DNA of 20,833 bases from an uncultured Bdellovibrio sp. (GCF_946478835.1 NZ_CAMLDV010000052.1:1-20833); one strand, 5' to 3'. Numbered from the stretch's first letter, positions 13,172 through 20,833 are shown. Numbers and translations are program-made. Notes: generated from the letters alone by a model not told the origin.

Positions 13172-15478
13172 TTAGTGAGGCTGCCGACGGGGGTCAAGTT
13201 CCTTCAAAATTGCAATGTTGCCTGCGAGAAGCTCTGAAACCTCCGTTTGCAAATTTGACGGAGAAATTTGGAGCGCCAAGGCAAGAGGTTGAAAGGACTC
13301 GTGATTTGGTTGCAGTTCTACGAGTGATTCTGACGCAACAAGTTGAAGCATCTGCTCTATTTGACGCAATCTTCCATAGTTGTGTTGAAGAGCAGCGGAT
13401 TTTGCTCCCATTTGAGAGAGAAAATCCATCGTGTGAGACGAAGCCGGACTGATTTTATAACTTAAAAGATAGGTCTGCGCGGCCAGCTCCACGTCCACAA
13501 GACCACCTTCGCTGAACTTCAAATTCGGAATCATGGTTCCGGTCGGGAGAAGTTGCTGACGAATGCGATCCAGTTCCTGCAGCTCTTCTGGTGTTAAACC
13601 TCGGTCCATGAAATGCGTGAAAGGAACTTCGCTGGCATCACCAATCCATCGTGCTTTCAAGTACGCTTGTCGTTCCCACGCCGATGCTTCGTTCGCAAGA
13701 TAAGCATTCAAATCCGCTTTCGGAATCACAAGAGGGCCGGCTTTCCCAGAAGGTCGTAAGCGCATATCAATGGAATAAATATTTCCGCCGCGATGAGGTT
13801 CGGTGAGTCGAGTGATAAAACGTTTTGCCACTTTGAAATCATTTTCAGTCGGCTCATCAGGGACGACAAAAATAAAATCCAAATCTGATCTAAAACCCAA
13901 TTCCTGTCCGCCCCATTTTCCTAAAGCGAGAACTTGAATTTGCGATGGGTATTCTTTTTTTAAGGCGGCGAGAAGATTTTCAACAATGGTATCGGCCGTA
14001 GAACTCAAATTTTGCAAAAGAGTCGGAAGATCTTTGTCCTCTAAAAACTTACTTCCATTAATAACCTCTGAAAGAAGCCTTTTCTCCGCAAGCTCTTCAA
14101 GAAGAGTTCCTAAATCTTCGGACGGTTTATCTTGTGCACGATACACAAAGCTATCCAGAAGCTCCGGACGATTGCAGAGAATGCGCGACAGATAAGGAGA
14201 ATGCCCAAAGAGCCACGCAAGTTCCTGCAAAAGTTCTTTTTCTCGCAACAGCATCGCAAAGAAACTCGCCTTTGCGCGTGTGCCATGAATGAAATCTTTT
14301 AAAAGCAAAAGTCCGCGGCGAATATCACCTTTTTGCTCCTGCAAAGTTTCTAAGAACGCGGCGAGGAATGCTTTTCTCGCCAATTCATCACGACCCTTAT
14401 TGCGAGATAAAACTTCTTGCCCCAAGATTTCTTGCCAGAGCTCTTCAAGATCGGATTGTGGCAAACCTACTTTTGCGAGTTCCTCTTTAAGAGAAACCTC
14501 TTGGGGAGCTTCACCCAGCAGAGTCTTTACGATTTGATCACAGCGTTTCATTTCGTTCGCAAGAGTTTTTAATGCTGTCGTAATAAACTCTGGATGAGGT
14601 TCTTTAGTTTTAAGCAAATGAGTTTGTTCATCGTGCAGGGCTTGTACGTAATTTTCTAATTTGCGCAGATTCCAATAGTGGGCACATAGAAAACGAGCCT
14701 CGTCCGTGGGAAGAAGCTGTTTTTGTTCGATAAGGTTTAAAGCTTCTGTTGTGCCACGCACTTGCAAACTGGTGTCACGTCCGCCGTGAATCACTTGCAG
14801 GGCATGCGCAAAAAGTTCCACGTCACGAATGCCGCCGATTCCTAATTTTAAATCGATAACGTCGTCTTGTGTTCTTGCCCAATAGTGACCTTGAATCTTT
14901 GAACGCAGGGTTTTTAAATCCTCGAGCAATGTGAAATCTAGGTGCTTACGGAAAGAAAACTTTTTTGCAAAGGCCATGACCTCATTTTGCACATGATGAT
15001 CACCGCAAATAGGGCGAAGCCGAACGAAAGCCAAACGCTCCCACGTTTCGCCGTAATTCCCGTAATAGTCTTTGAATTGATCGATCGTGGGAATAAGTGG
15101 TCCTTGCTTGCCGCCGGGACGCAAATCAAAGTCCACGCGAAAAACAAAACCTTGAAAATTTCTTTCACTCAAAATTTTTTGAAATTTCCGAAGATGGGAA
15201 AGGGAAATAGCCTCTTCGTTTTCCGCAACTAATAGAAGATCCACATCCGAACTTAAATTCAGTTCGTGAGATCCCAGTTTTCCAAGAGCAAACAAAGCGA
15301 CTTTTTCTTGAGAAAAACAATAATCAAAAGCTTTTTTAAGAAGGTCGTCAGCAGCAAGGCTCCACTCTGAACAGATTTTATCTGGAGCCTCGGAATCGGT
15401 TTTCGCAGAAAGAGCAAGGCGAGACCAAATCTCGCCACGTTCTTTTCTGAGTTGTTCCTCAAAGGGAAGGTTAGTCAA
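13172..15478 (-). CDS. glnE: Bifunctional glutamine synthetase adenylyltransferase/deadenylase
   Basis: GlnE adds and removes AMP on glutamine synthetase in answer to nitrogen state. Both nucleotidyltransferase halves are present. The N-terminal (deadenylylating by homology) half has [19 protein letters not shown] at 64-82 and [12 protein letters not shown] at 117-128. The C-terminal (adenylylating) half has [20 protein letters not shown] at 518-537 and [14 protein letters not shown] at 571-584. All metal-binding Asp pairs are intact. At 768 residues it is well short of the approximately 946 of E. coli GlnE; the sequence before the first active site is reduced to about 64 residues. The best start is a TTG at 15478 inside the end of tolB (eight-base overlap); no ATG exists before the first active site, so translation is probably coupled to tolB. 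The place in a tol operon is unusual. Confidence 0.92.
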   Translation of the reverse strand: MTNLPFEEQLRKERGEIWSRLALSAKTDSEAPDKICSEWSLAADDLLKKAFDYCFSQEKVALFALGKLGSHELNLSSDVDLLLVAENEEAISLSHLRKFQKILSERNFQGFVFRVDFDLRPGGKQGPLIPTIDQFKDYYGNYGETWERLAFVRLRPICGDHHVQNEVMAFAKKFSFRKHLDFTLLEDLKTLRSKIQGHYWARTQDDVIDLKLGIGGIRDVELFAHALQVIHGGRDTSLQVRGTTEALNLIEQKQLLPTDEARFLCAHYWNLRKLENYVQALHDEQTHLLKTKEPHPEFITTALKTLANEMKRCDQIVKTLLGEAPQEVSLKEELAKVGLPQSDLEELWQEILGQEVLSRNKGRDELARKAFLAAFLETLQEQKGDIRRGLLLLKDFIHGTRAKASFFAMLLREKELLQELAWLFGHSPYLSRILCNRPELLDSFVYRAQDKPSEDLGTLLEELAEKRLLSEVINGSKFLEDKDLPTLLQNLSSTADTIVENLLAALKKEYPSQIQVLALGKWGGQELGFRSDLDFIFVVPDEPTENDFKVAKRFITRLTEPHRGGNIYSIDMRLRPSGKAGPLVIPKADLNAYLANEASAWERQAYLKARWIGDASEVPFTHFMDRGLTPEELQELDRIRQQLLPTGTMIPNLKFSEGGLVDVELAAQTYLLSYKISPASSHTMDFLSQMGAKSAALQHNYGRLRQIEQMLQLVASESLVELQPNHESFQPLALALQISPSNLQTEVSELLAGNIAILKELDPRRQPH

Positions 15479-16853
15479 TGTTCGTCGACCATTTAGGTTT
15501 GTAGTAGTTGTAGTTGTCGTTTGTTACGCGACGCTCTTCCGTACCATCTACTGTTGAAATATAGATCTGATTTTTTCCTGTGCGATTGCTTGTATACATC
15601 ACAAAGCGGCCGTCCGGAGAAAATGAAGGGTCTTCGTTGCTTGCCATTTTTCCGTTTGGTTTTTTCGCAGAAGTCAGACGGATCATTCCTGTGCCATCGG
15701 CATTCATCACGAAGATGTCAAAGTTGTTATCACTTTGACCCGAGAACGCAATTTTCTTTCCATCCGGAGACCACGCCGGAGAAGAGTTAAACACACCCGC
15801 GAAAGTGATGCGCTTTACATTCGAACCGTCGGCATTGGCTGTGTAAATCATCGGACGACCTGCGCGATCTGAAGAAAACGCAAGCTTTCCATCTTCAGAC
15901 ATTGATGGTTCCACGTTCAAAGCTCCTGAAGGACCATTTGTGATTTTACCAACAAGGTTTCCATCCAAAGTCATTTTATAAATATCAGGGTTGCTTCCTT
16001 GAGAGATAGTCAGATAAATATTTCTTCCATCCGGAGAAAAGCTCGCGCCAGAATTAATTCCTTGGCGGTAGGACACCAAAGAACGTTTTCCAGAAGCCAG
16101 ATCCAAAAGAAGCATATCCGCATTTCTGAACTTCGCACCCACACGTTTGACGTAAGAAGTGTAAGCGATTTTCTTTCCATCCGGAGACCACGCCGGAGAA
16201 ATAGAAATACTGCGATGATTAGAAACTTGCTCCATATTCGCGCTATCCCAATCCATCACGTAAATTTCTTTTACCTGAGAACCAGCGCGGTCACTAGAAA
16301 CCACCACGCGAGAAAGGAAAGGACCTTCTTTGCCAGTCAAAGCTTTTAGAACATCATTCGCAAAAGTGTGCGCAATACGACGAGCGCTGCTTACAGGACC
16401 TTTATACTTTTTGCCAAGAACCAAATTTGCGCGAGGAACGTGGTAAGTGTAAGTTTCAAGAGTCACTTCGTTACCGATAATAGAAAATCCGGCACGAATT
16501 AAGAAATCAGCACCAATAGCGGACCAGCTTTGGAATTTAAATCCATTCGGTTGACCAGGAGCCGGCATCAAACCCGTTTTACTTGTGTCTTCAAGATAAG
16601 CGCTTTGATTGATGAACTGAAAATAAGAAGAAACAGAAAGGTCGTTTGAAATCGTATTAAAAAGTTCAACACCGACAGACTGATATTTCGACGCGCTTGA
16701 TGGAGCCCCAAAATATTGAAACGCGGGCATCGCCATCAAACTTTTTTTCGTGCGAGCTTCGCCGAGTTTAATATAAATACCGTTTTCTTGCGCCTGAGAG
16801 AATACAGGAAAAATACTTACAGCAAGGAGCAAAGCTAAGAGCTGCTTCATCAT
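15471..16853 (-). CDS. tolB: Tol-Pal system protein TolB
   Basis: This periplasmic beta-propeller links the TolA-TolQ-TolR motor to Pal and the outer membrane. It has 460 residues. A signal peptide (about 1-21, ending SQA) is followed by the N-terminal alpha/beta domain (about 27-175) and then the propeller (180-460). WD40-like PD40 repeats are plain: [13 protein letters not shown] at 221-233, [12 protein letters not shown] at 271-282, [14 protein letters not shown] at 319-332, [13 protein letters not shown] at 360-372 and [13 protein letters not shown] at 410-422. The start ATG 16853 (or the adjoining ATG 16850) has AGGAGG five bases upstream. It begins 15 bases after tolA and overlaps glnE. 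Two propeller repeats share an identical 33-base DNA stretch. Confidence 0.95.
   Translation of the reverse strand: MMKQLLALLLAVSIFPVFSQAQENGIYIKLGEARTKKSLMAMPAFQYFGAPSSASKYQSVGVELFNTISNDLSVSSYFQFINQSAYLEDTSKTGLMPAPGQPNGFKFQSWSAIGADFLIRAGFSIIGNEVTLETYTYHVPRANLVLGKKYKGPVSSARRIAHTFANDVLKALTGKEGPFLSRVVVSSDRAGSQVKEIYVMDWDSANMEQVSNHRSISISPAWSPDGKKIAYTSYVKRVGAKFRNADMLLLDLASGKRSLVSYRQGINSGASFSPDGRNIYLTISQGSNPDIYKMTLDGNLVGKITNGPSGALNVEPSMSEDGKLAFSSDRAGRPMIYTANADGSNVKRITFAGVFNSSPAWSPDGKKIAFSGQSDNNFDIFVMNADGTGMIRLTSAKKPNGKMASNEDPSFSPDGRFVMYTSNRTGKNQIYISTVDGTEERRVTNDNYNYYKPKWSTNID
15751..15783 (-). repeat. 33-bp direct repeat in tolB, copy A
   Basis: These 33 bases are identical to 16168-16200. Both code for 11 residues within the propeller motif [12 protein letters not shown], copy A at about residues 358-369. 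Conserved protein repeats normally drift at third codon positions, so full identity is notable. Confidence 0.85.
16168..16200 (-). repeat. 33-bp direct repeat in tolB, copy B
   Basis: This is the partner of 15751-15783, with the same orientation and frame, coding for about residues 219-230 of TolB. The copies lie 417 bases apart, a multiple of three, so recombination between them would delete 139 residues in frame. Confidence 0.85.
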
Positions 16854-16868
16854 GAGGGCCTCCTAAAA

Positions 16869-17702
16869 TTATTCTGGGAATCCGATCAGGATTCCATCTA
16901 CTGATACGATCGCTAAAAATTTCTCTGGCGGAGCAGGGAACGGAGCAGATCGATCAATAGTTGCTAACACTTCTTCATCGTAACTGGCATTTCCGCTAGA
17001 TTTAACAATTTTTCTACCCAAAATATTTCCACGCGAATCAATAAATACGCGAGCCTGGGCTTTAAAGTCTCTTTTTGCAAGCCACTCTGGCAAAGACCAA
17101 TTTTGTTTAATATGACTATCAAGATCCGACGCGTATGTATCGTGCTGAAGCTTCGTGAGTCCTGTTAGTGAGGTTCCAGGTGACAACACATTGCCTTTGA
17201 TCTTTTGTGTTCCATTATCAGCTTTACCATGAGCGGGCGGAGCCTTCGCTTTTTCTTGAGCCACATCTTCTTTGATTTTCTCAAGAGCCGCCATCGCCTT
17301 TAATTTTTCCAAAGCAATCTTCTGCTGATTCTTTACAATGACAAAATTAACTCCATCATCTTTTTTCTCAGGTACTTTGATAGGCTCTGTTTTGGGCGGC
17401 GTTTTTTTCTCAACAACTTTTTCAGGTGGTTTTTCCACAGGCTTTTCTTTAGCGATTTCTTTATCCGGCAAAGCCGCTTTGGCTTCTTCTTTTGTGGGGG
17501 CTGGCAAAGTTTTTGGCTCGACCTTATCAGGCAAACCCACCATATCCACACGCACGGCTTGTGTGAAATCAATTTGTTCAGGCGTAAAGAACACTGTTTT
17601 CAGAGTGAAAAACGAAATAATCAGCGCGTGGATCGCAAAAGAGATCCCGATGCCGCGTGATAACTGATCATTCTGTGGTATTTCTTGCTCTAAATAGTTC
17701 AC
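16869..17702 (-). CDS. tolA: TolA/TonB-like energy transducer of the Tol system
   Basis: This protein links TolQ-TolR in the inner membrane to TolB and the outer membrane. It has 277 residues, with a short cytoplasmic start, one membrane segment (about 18-38), a Lys/Pro/Glu-rich linker (about 55-115), a helical Lys/Glu/Ala stretch (about 125-155) and a C-terminal TonB/TolA domain (about 185-277). The last contains DSHIKQNWSLPEWL, ARVFIDSRGNILGRKIVKSSGN and SYDEEVLATIDRSAPFPAPP. The linker resembles TonB more than the long helical stalk of E. coli TolA (about 420 aa). Operon position decides the tolA name. It starts with GTG 17702, which overlaps the tolR stop as GTGA, a sign of coupled translation. 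Confidence 0.88.
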   Translation of the reverse strand: MNYLEQEIPQNDQLSRGIGISFAIHALIISFFTLKTVFFTPEQIDFTQAVRVDMVGLPDKVEPKTLPAPTKEEAKAALPDKEIAKEKPVEKPPEKVVEKKTPPKTEPIKVPEKKDDGVNFVIVKNQQKIALEKLKAMAALEKIKEDVAQEKAKAPPAHGKADNGTQKIKGNVLSPGTSLTGLTKLQHDTYASDLDSHIKQNWSLPEWLAKRDFKAQARVFIDSRGNILGRKIVKSSGNASYDEEVLATIDRSAPFPAPPEKFLAIVSVDGILIGFPE

Positions 17703-18121
17703 TGGTCTTTAGGAAGAGTGATAAGCCCGATGTTAAAGATCCCAGCGGCACGTACTTCTGCCATGGCTTCCGCGACGAAACCATAATCCACTTTGCGATC
17801 CGCTTGGATGTAGACCTGTTTGTTCTTCTTATTCTCAAAGATAGCTTTCAACTTAGGACGAAGTTCATTCATCGCAATTTTCGTTTTAGCCACCGTCATT
17901 TTTTGATCCGGTCCGATCACCAAAACAAAAGGCTCTTCGTTGAGTTCTACTCCCGAAGAAGATGTCTTAGGAAGATCGACCTCGATCCCTTGTTGCATCA
18001 AAGGAGTCGTCACCATGAACATAATGAGAAGCACCAACATGACGTCCACAAGGGGAGTCACGTTGATTTCACTTAATGTTGCGCGGCTTTTTGATTTACC
18101 GCCTCCATTACCCATTCCCAC
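17699..18121 (-). CDS. tolR: Tol system biopolymer transport protein TolR
   Basis: This ExbD/TolR-family protein works with TolQ as the proton-driven motor. It has 140 residues: a glycine-rich cytoplasmic start, then SEINVTPLVDVMLVLLIMFMVT with the membrane segment at about 24-42 and the essential Asp26. A periplasmic domain follows (DLPKTSS, VLVIGPDQKMTV, VYIQADRKVDYGFVAEAMAEVRAAG, then IGLITLPKD at the end). The start is taken as GTG 18121, which has AAGGA eight bases upstream. ATG 18115, two residues in, is the alternative. It begins two bases after the tolQ stop and overlaps tolA by four bases. Confidence 0.94.
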   Translation of the reverse strand: MGMGNGGGKSKSRATLSEINVTPLVDVMLVLLIMFMVTTPLMQQGIEVDLPKTSSSGVELNEEPFVLVIGPDQKMTVAKTKIAMNELRPKLKAIFENKKNKQVYIQADRKVDYGFVAEAMAEVRAAGIFNIGLITLPKDQ

Positions 18122-18123
18122 GA

Positions 18124-18867
18124 TTAGTTTCCTTGAAAGAAGTTTCTCTTCACGATGTTAAGGAAGTCGGCATTAAAGTTATTCAGCGCGATTTCCTGTT
18201 TGCGAATGCGAGAAATAAAGTTGTTATAAAGAACAACCGCGGGAATCGCAGCCGCAAGACCGATCGCTGTTGCAATCAAAGCTTCCGAAATCCCTGGAGC
18301 CACAACGGCAAGGCTTGCTGATCCTGTTTGTCCGATTTTATGGAAGGAACCCATGATTCCCCAAACAGTTCCAAAAAGACCGATGAAAGGACCTGTACTT
18401 CCCGTTGTTGCAAGAACCGTCAAACGAGATTCCAGTCTTGCGATTTCATTTTCAGAAGCTTTGTTCAAGATACGCTCAAGATTGTCGATGCCTGACAAGA
18501 TCGGTTTATCTCCATCCGTTTTTGCAAGCAGCGGAGACTCAGAAATCTTTTTCATTTCAAGATAAGCCGCTTTAAAAACACGTGCGATCGAAGAATCGTG
18601 ATATTGATCGATGTCTTCATAAAGAGTGTCCAAAGAATTTACTTTCCAGAACTTGTTCATGAAAAGATCGTCGGACTGATTCATCTTTTTAAATGTTTGA
18701 TATTTCGTATAACCAATCGCCCAGCAGAAAACAGACAAGACAATGAGGATCATCAACGTGAGCTGAACAATGGGACTTGCCTGAAAAATCGCATCAATGG
18801 AGCTGGTATTCACTGATACAGAGGGTGCGGCTTGAGCCACATTTACAAAAAGAGAAATAGCGGACAT
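18124..18867 (-). CDS. tolQ: Tol system proton channel protein TolQ
   Basis: This ExbB/TolQ/MotA-family inner-membrane protein forms the ion channel of the Tol motor. It has 247 residues from ATG 18867, with GGAGG seven bases upstream. An upstream TTG (18924) would add 19 hydrophilic residues and is rejected. There are three membrane segments, at about 33-52, 150-173 and 187-215. The family core is plain: VLATTGSTGPFIGLFGTVWGIM at 151-172 and APGISEALIATAIGLAAAIPAVVLYNNF at 190-217. A short hydrophobic stretch with AQAAP at the N-terminus (about 4-14) is unusual. It is the first gene of the tolQ-tolR-tolA-tolB-glnE-cyclophilin operon. Confidence 0.95.
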   Translation of the reverse strand: MSAISLFVNVAQAAPSVSVNTSSIDAIFQASPIVQLTLMILIVLSVFCWAIGYTKYQTFKKMNQSDDLFMNKFWKVNSLDTLYEDIDQYHDSSIARVFKAAYLEMKKISESPLLAKTDGDKPILSGIDNLERILNKASENEIARLESRLTVLATTGSTGPFIGLFGTVWGIMGSFHKIGQTGSASLAVVAPGISEALIATAIGLAAAIPAVVLYNNFISRIRKQEIALNNFNADFLNIVKRNFFQGN

Positions 18868-18911
18868 ATCTTGACCTCCGACGTGGGACGCATTCTCATC
18901 CTTAGAGTAAA

Positions 18912-18940
18912 AAGATATGCCCAAATGCAGTTGAGTTCAA
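18912..18940 (-). promoter_or_regulatory. Candidate tolQ operon promoter
   Basis: On the minus strand, TTGAAC (18940-18935) and TATCTT (18917-18912) stand 17 bases apart, each with four of six consensus matches. The -35 box begins two bases past the stop of the upstream gene. The leader would be about 38 bases. The match is modest, and read-through from upstream is possible because no terminator is visible before it. Confidence 0.35.
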
Positions 18941-18941
18941 C

Positions 18942-19808
18942 CTATTGAACAGGACCTTGGCCGAGAAGACGAAGCAATTCTGGCAAATTCTCCGTGATAT
19001 ATCCGTCAGCTCTGTAGCGACTCGCCTCAGCAAGTTGAGCTTCGTTCTGAATAGGGCCAAGGAAAATTCTTTTGTTGCGACGACGCATTTCTTCAATGAT
19101 GTCAGCGTTAAATGCAGGTCGTTTCAAGAGTGTAAACGGAGCAACGAACACATCGCCTTTAAACTGTGTCGACGGCAAAACGTAAAGCGAATCAAAAGTC
19201 AAAAGACGCATTAAATCTGGTGTGCTTGTTCCGTACACCCACTCAGGTTTTAGATCTTTAATGGATGTCATGATAATCAACGCTTCACTTTGAATCAGTG
19301 TCCGGTCGTTGGGCTTCAAACCGCTAATCGCATCCACCAGAGCGGTGTGGGCGTCAGCGACGTTGTCCACGATATTTAAAACAAAACGCGTTTGAGGAAG
19401 TTGTTCATAGAATTCTTTGAGCGCTGGAGTCGTTTTATAAAACTCGTTGATTTGCTCCCACGGATATTCAGAAAGTTTTGAGCCAATCATAATCGGAGTT
19501 GTCGGATTTTTTTCCTGCTCGTGATGTTTCATATCCAAGAACTCTTTATCGCGGGTCGCAGGCAGAACAAACGGCACTTTTTCACGAGAAAAACGAACAT
19601 CGAGCCAGATCACAGCGTCCGGGCGTAGTTTTAAAATCTCCTGAGCGCCCTGCAAAGTGTCCGTTTTGACGATAATCATCGGAGTGGGGCCAGAAAAGAA
19701 GGCATGTTCATATAAAGGGTAGTTCTGACCCAATCCCCAAATACGGGCCATCAAGATAAGAATTCCTAGAACGACGACAGTAGCGAAAGTAATGAAAAAG
19801 ATTCTCAT
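18942..19808 (-). CDS. Membrane-anchored GDPD-like protein, probably catalytically degenerate
   Basis: From ATG 19808 this protein has 288 residues. One N-terminal membrane segment (about 2-24) precedes a periplasmic part that follows the layout of glycerophosphodiester phosphodiesterases (TIM barrel). A strand with PDAVIWLDVRFSREKVPFVLPATRD stands where active members have E-x-D and V-x-H-D. The KLSEYPWEQIN helix, RFVLNIVDN strand and final ADGYITENLPELLRLL (family: G-V-x-T-D-x-P) also match. However, the HRG-x-x-E-N motif is absent, the first Glu is replaced by Leu, and no His follows. I infer a relative that has lost catalysis. A GTG at 19826 is an alternative start. It lies 74 bases upstream of tolQ on the same strand, with no clear terminator between. 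Confidence 0.6.
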   Translation of the reverse strand: MRIFFITFATVVVLGILILMARIWGLGQNYPLYEHAFFSGPTPMIIVKTDTLQGAQEILKLRPDAVIWLDVRFSREKVPFVLPATRDKEFLDMKHHEQEKNPTTPIMIGSKLSEYPWEQINEFYKTTPALKEFYEQLPQTRFVLNIVDNVADAHTALVDAISGLKPNDRTLIQSEALIIMTSIKDLKPEWVYGTSTPDLMRLLTFDSLYVLPSTQFKGDVFVAPFTLLKRPAFNADIIEEMRRRNKRIFLGPIQNEAQLAEASRYRADGYITENLPELLRLLGQGPVQ

Positions 19809-19875
19809 AAGACGTTCGTATAGCACCCTAAGATCTTGAAATCAGCAAATTTTTTCAAAACTTACCTAAAGTATT

Positions 19876-19902
19876 CTGTCACAACCTTAAATACGTTAAA
19901 AT
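19876..19902 (+). promoter_or_regulatory. Candidate promoter of the Rrf2-sufB operon
   Basis: TAAAAT at 19897-19902 matches five of six positions of a -10 box. CTGTCA at 19876-19881 (four of six) is the best -35 partner, with a short 15-base spacer. Poor spacing is common for regulated promoters. The -10 box lies at the centre of the dyad 19889-19913. Confidence 0.35.
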
Positions 19903-19913
19903 TAGGCGTATTT
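19889..19913. promoter_or_regulatory. Dyad operator candidate for the Rrf2-type regulator
   Basis: AAATACG at 19889-19895 and CGTATTT at 19907-19913 form a perfect seven-base inverted repeat. Two further A/T pairs match near the centre, giving nine of twelve possible pairs. The full span is 25 bp, the length of the type 1 IscR site, although the inner bases differ from that consensus. It covers the likely -10 box about 65 bases upstream of the regulator gene, a good place for repression by its own product. Confidence 0.5.
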
Positions 19914-19977
19914 CTCATTGTTTTTCATTTCGCTTTCGTTTAGATATGGGGCGATACCCCGCAAGGCAAAGGTACGC

Positions 19978-20430
19978 ATGAACAAGATCAACCGTAAACT
20001 CGAATACGCACTCATGGCTTTAAAATACATGAGCAAAAAGATTCCTGGAGAACTGACGACTGCCAAAGAAGTTTCAGATTCTTTCCACACGCCTTTTGAT
20101 GCGACAGCTCGTGTGATGCAACAGATGGCTCAAAAAGGCGGCATTTTGCGCGCCGAATACGGAGCCAATGGCGGATATCAAATCACGAAAGACCTTGCGA
20201 AGGTTTCCATTCACGATCTTGTGGAAATCATTGAAGGCCCGACAGCTCTTGTGAAATGCCTTCACAAAGAGGCTCCTTGTGAAATTCAAGGAACCTGCAA
20301 CATCGTTTCTCCTATTACACAGTTAAATAATCGTCTCACTGAATTCTATAAAAGCCTGAGCTTGAAAGATCTTCTAGTGGATAAATCATTGGCTGGCAAA
20401 AAACCAGCGGAGGCTGAGGCTCATGGATAA
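19978..20430 (+). CDS. Rrf2 family regulator (IscR/SufR-like) with cysteine cluster
   Basis: This 150-residue regulator probably senses iron-sulfur clusters and controls the suf genes that follow. The N-terminal winged helix runs from MNKINRKLEYALMALKYM to the wing motif YGANGGYQITKD (61-72). The sequence PFDATARVMQQMAQKGGILRAE in between holds the recognition helix. Three cysteines, Cys94, Cys101 and Cys107 (spacing C-x6-C-x5-C), stand in the cluster-binding loop after the EIIEGP motif; IscR has a similar three-cysteine set. The start ATG 19978 has AAGG five bases upstream. A longer frame back to 19918 lacks a ribosome site. It overlaps sufB by eight bases, which ties the regulator to its pathway. 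Confidence 0.9.
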   Translation: MNKINRKLEYALMALKYMSKKIPGELTTAKEVSDSFHTPFDATARVMQQMAQKGGILRAEYGANGGYQITKDLAKVSIHDLVEIIEGPTALVKCLHKEAPCEIQGTCNIVSPITQLNNRLTEFYKSLSLKDLLVDKSLAGKKPAEAEAHG

Positions 20431-20833
20431 TAAATCCTCAAACAACCCTCTTGATAGCTACGAATACAAATACGGTTTTTCGACGGACATCGAAACGGAT
20501 GTCGTGCAAGTCGGCTTGAACGAAGACATCATTCGTTTGATCTCTTCAAAAAAGAACGAACCTGAATGGATGTTGGAATATCGTCTGAAAGCTTTCCGTC
20601 ATTGGGAAACAATGACAGAGCCTACTTGGGCGCATGTTTCTTATCCTCCCATCGACTTCCAAGCGATTCGTTATTATTCAGCGCCAAAGAAAAAATCGGA
20701 GGCTGATAAGCCAAAATCTTTGGACGACTTGGATCCTGAGTTGATCAAAACTTTTGAGAAATTGGGAATTCCTCTTTCTGAACAAAAGCGTATTTCTGGT
20801 ATCGCGGTCGACGTTGTGTTTGACTCTGTTTCT
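20423..20833 (+). CDS. sufB: Fe-S cluster assembly protein SufB (N-terminal part)
   Basis: The first 137 residues lie in the window and the frame is open to the edge. SufB is the core of the SufBCD scaffold, which builds iron-sulfur clusters in the cytoplasm. Signature stretches are GLNEDIIRLISSKKNEPEWM, LKAFRHWETMTEPTWAHV, SYPPIDFQAIRYYSAPK, SLDDLDPELIKTFEKLGIPL and GIAVDVVFDSVS, which match SufB almost word for word. ATG 20423 lies within the end of the regulator gene, with GAGG three bases and GGAGG nine bases upstream. sufC, sufD and sufS would be expected after it, beyond the window. Confidence 0.95.
   Translation, partial: MDNKSSNNPLDSYEYKYGFSTDIETDVVQVGLNEDIIRLISSKKNEPEWMLEYRLKAFRHWETMTEPTWAHVSYPPIDFQAIRYYSAPKKKSEADKPKSLDDLDPELIKTFEKLGIPLSEQKRISGIAVDVVFDSVS

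Noticed and set aside
17388..17540. Repetitive-looking Lys/Pro/Glu codon stretch as a DNA repeat
   Set aside because: It is the normal low-complexity linker of a TonB/TolA protein. I see no fixed DNA unit repeated in tandem.
17657..18076. Plus-strand open frame (139 codons) opposite tolR
   Set aside because: It is antisense to a certain tolR, and its composition is typical of a reverse-strand shadow.
18868..18924. TTG start extending TolQ by 19 residues
   Set aside because: ATG 18867 has a GGAGG ribosome site at the right distance. The extension would also cover the promoter candidate region.
19948..19960. GGGG/CCCC mini-hairpin upstream of the Rrf2 gene
   Set aside because: It has only four base pairs around a five-base loop, too short to call a regulatory element without conservation data.
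1..20833. CRISPR array, tRNA or rRNA gene, insertion sequence, phage or toxin-antitoxin genes
   Set aside because: I looked for regular spaced repeats, tRNA-like cloverleaf ends, transposase motifs and terminal inverted repeats and saw none.

Overview
The window reads as a stretch of chromosome from a Gram-negative bacterium with two membranes, most likely of the Bdellovibrio group. I infer this from the mix of a complete Tol trans-envelope system, PomA/MotA-type stator genes, DUF4105 and DUF3015 exported proteins, and a very large exported protein of no family I recognise. Base composition is moderate, spacers are short, and genes often overlap by 4 to 11 bases. I see no insertion sequence, phage gene, tRNA, rRNA, CRISPR array or sign of recent transfer. 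No gene-free stretch exceeds about 170 bases.

Left part (1-5371). The 3' end of an ABC transporter ATPase overlaps its ABC-2 type permease (+). These meet, tail to tail, a four-gene envelope operon on the minus strand: PAP2 phosphatase, extended SDR epimerase/reductase, monofunctional peptidoglycan glycosyltransferase MtgA, and a DUF523 protein. Two of its junctions are ATGA overlaps. Divergent from it runs motA-motB (+), closed by a hairpin terminator that faces the terminator of the next minus-strand gene.

Middle part (5408-12480). Four exported-protein genes lie on the minus strand: a 234-aa alanine/lysine-rich protein with a structured 5' leader, a 941-aa membrane-associated protein of unknown family, a DUF4105 (Lnb N-terminal-like) protein with a probable outer-membrane barrel, and a DUF3015 protein. 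Divergent from these are thioredoxin and a small exported DUF4430-like protein whose ribosome site lies inside a hairpin. A strong bidirectional terminator follows.

Right part (12480-20833). A tightly packed minus-strand operon reads tolQ-tolR-tolA/tonB-tolB-glnE-cyclophilin. pal and cpoB are absent from the place where they usually follow tolB, and the nitrogen regulator glnE is there instead. Upstream of tolQ is a membrane-anchored protein that looks like a glycerophosphodiesterase that has lost its active site. Divergent from this, an Rrf2/IscR-type regulator with three cysteines overlaps sufB, the start of a SUF iron-sulfur cluster operon. A 25-bp dyad over the likely -10 box is a good candidate for its operator.

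The clearest points for follow-up are the 941-aa orphan, the glnE/tol linkage, the degenerate GDPD next to tolQ, and two RNA-level control candidates: the 5'-terminal hairpin at 6148-6189 and the ribosome-site hairpin at 11947-11971.
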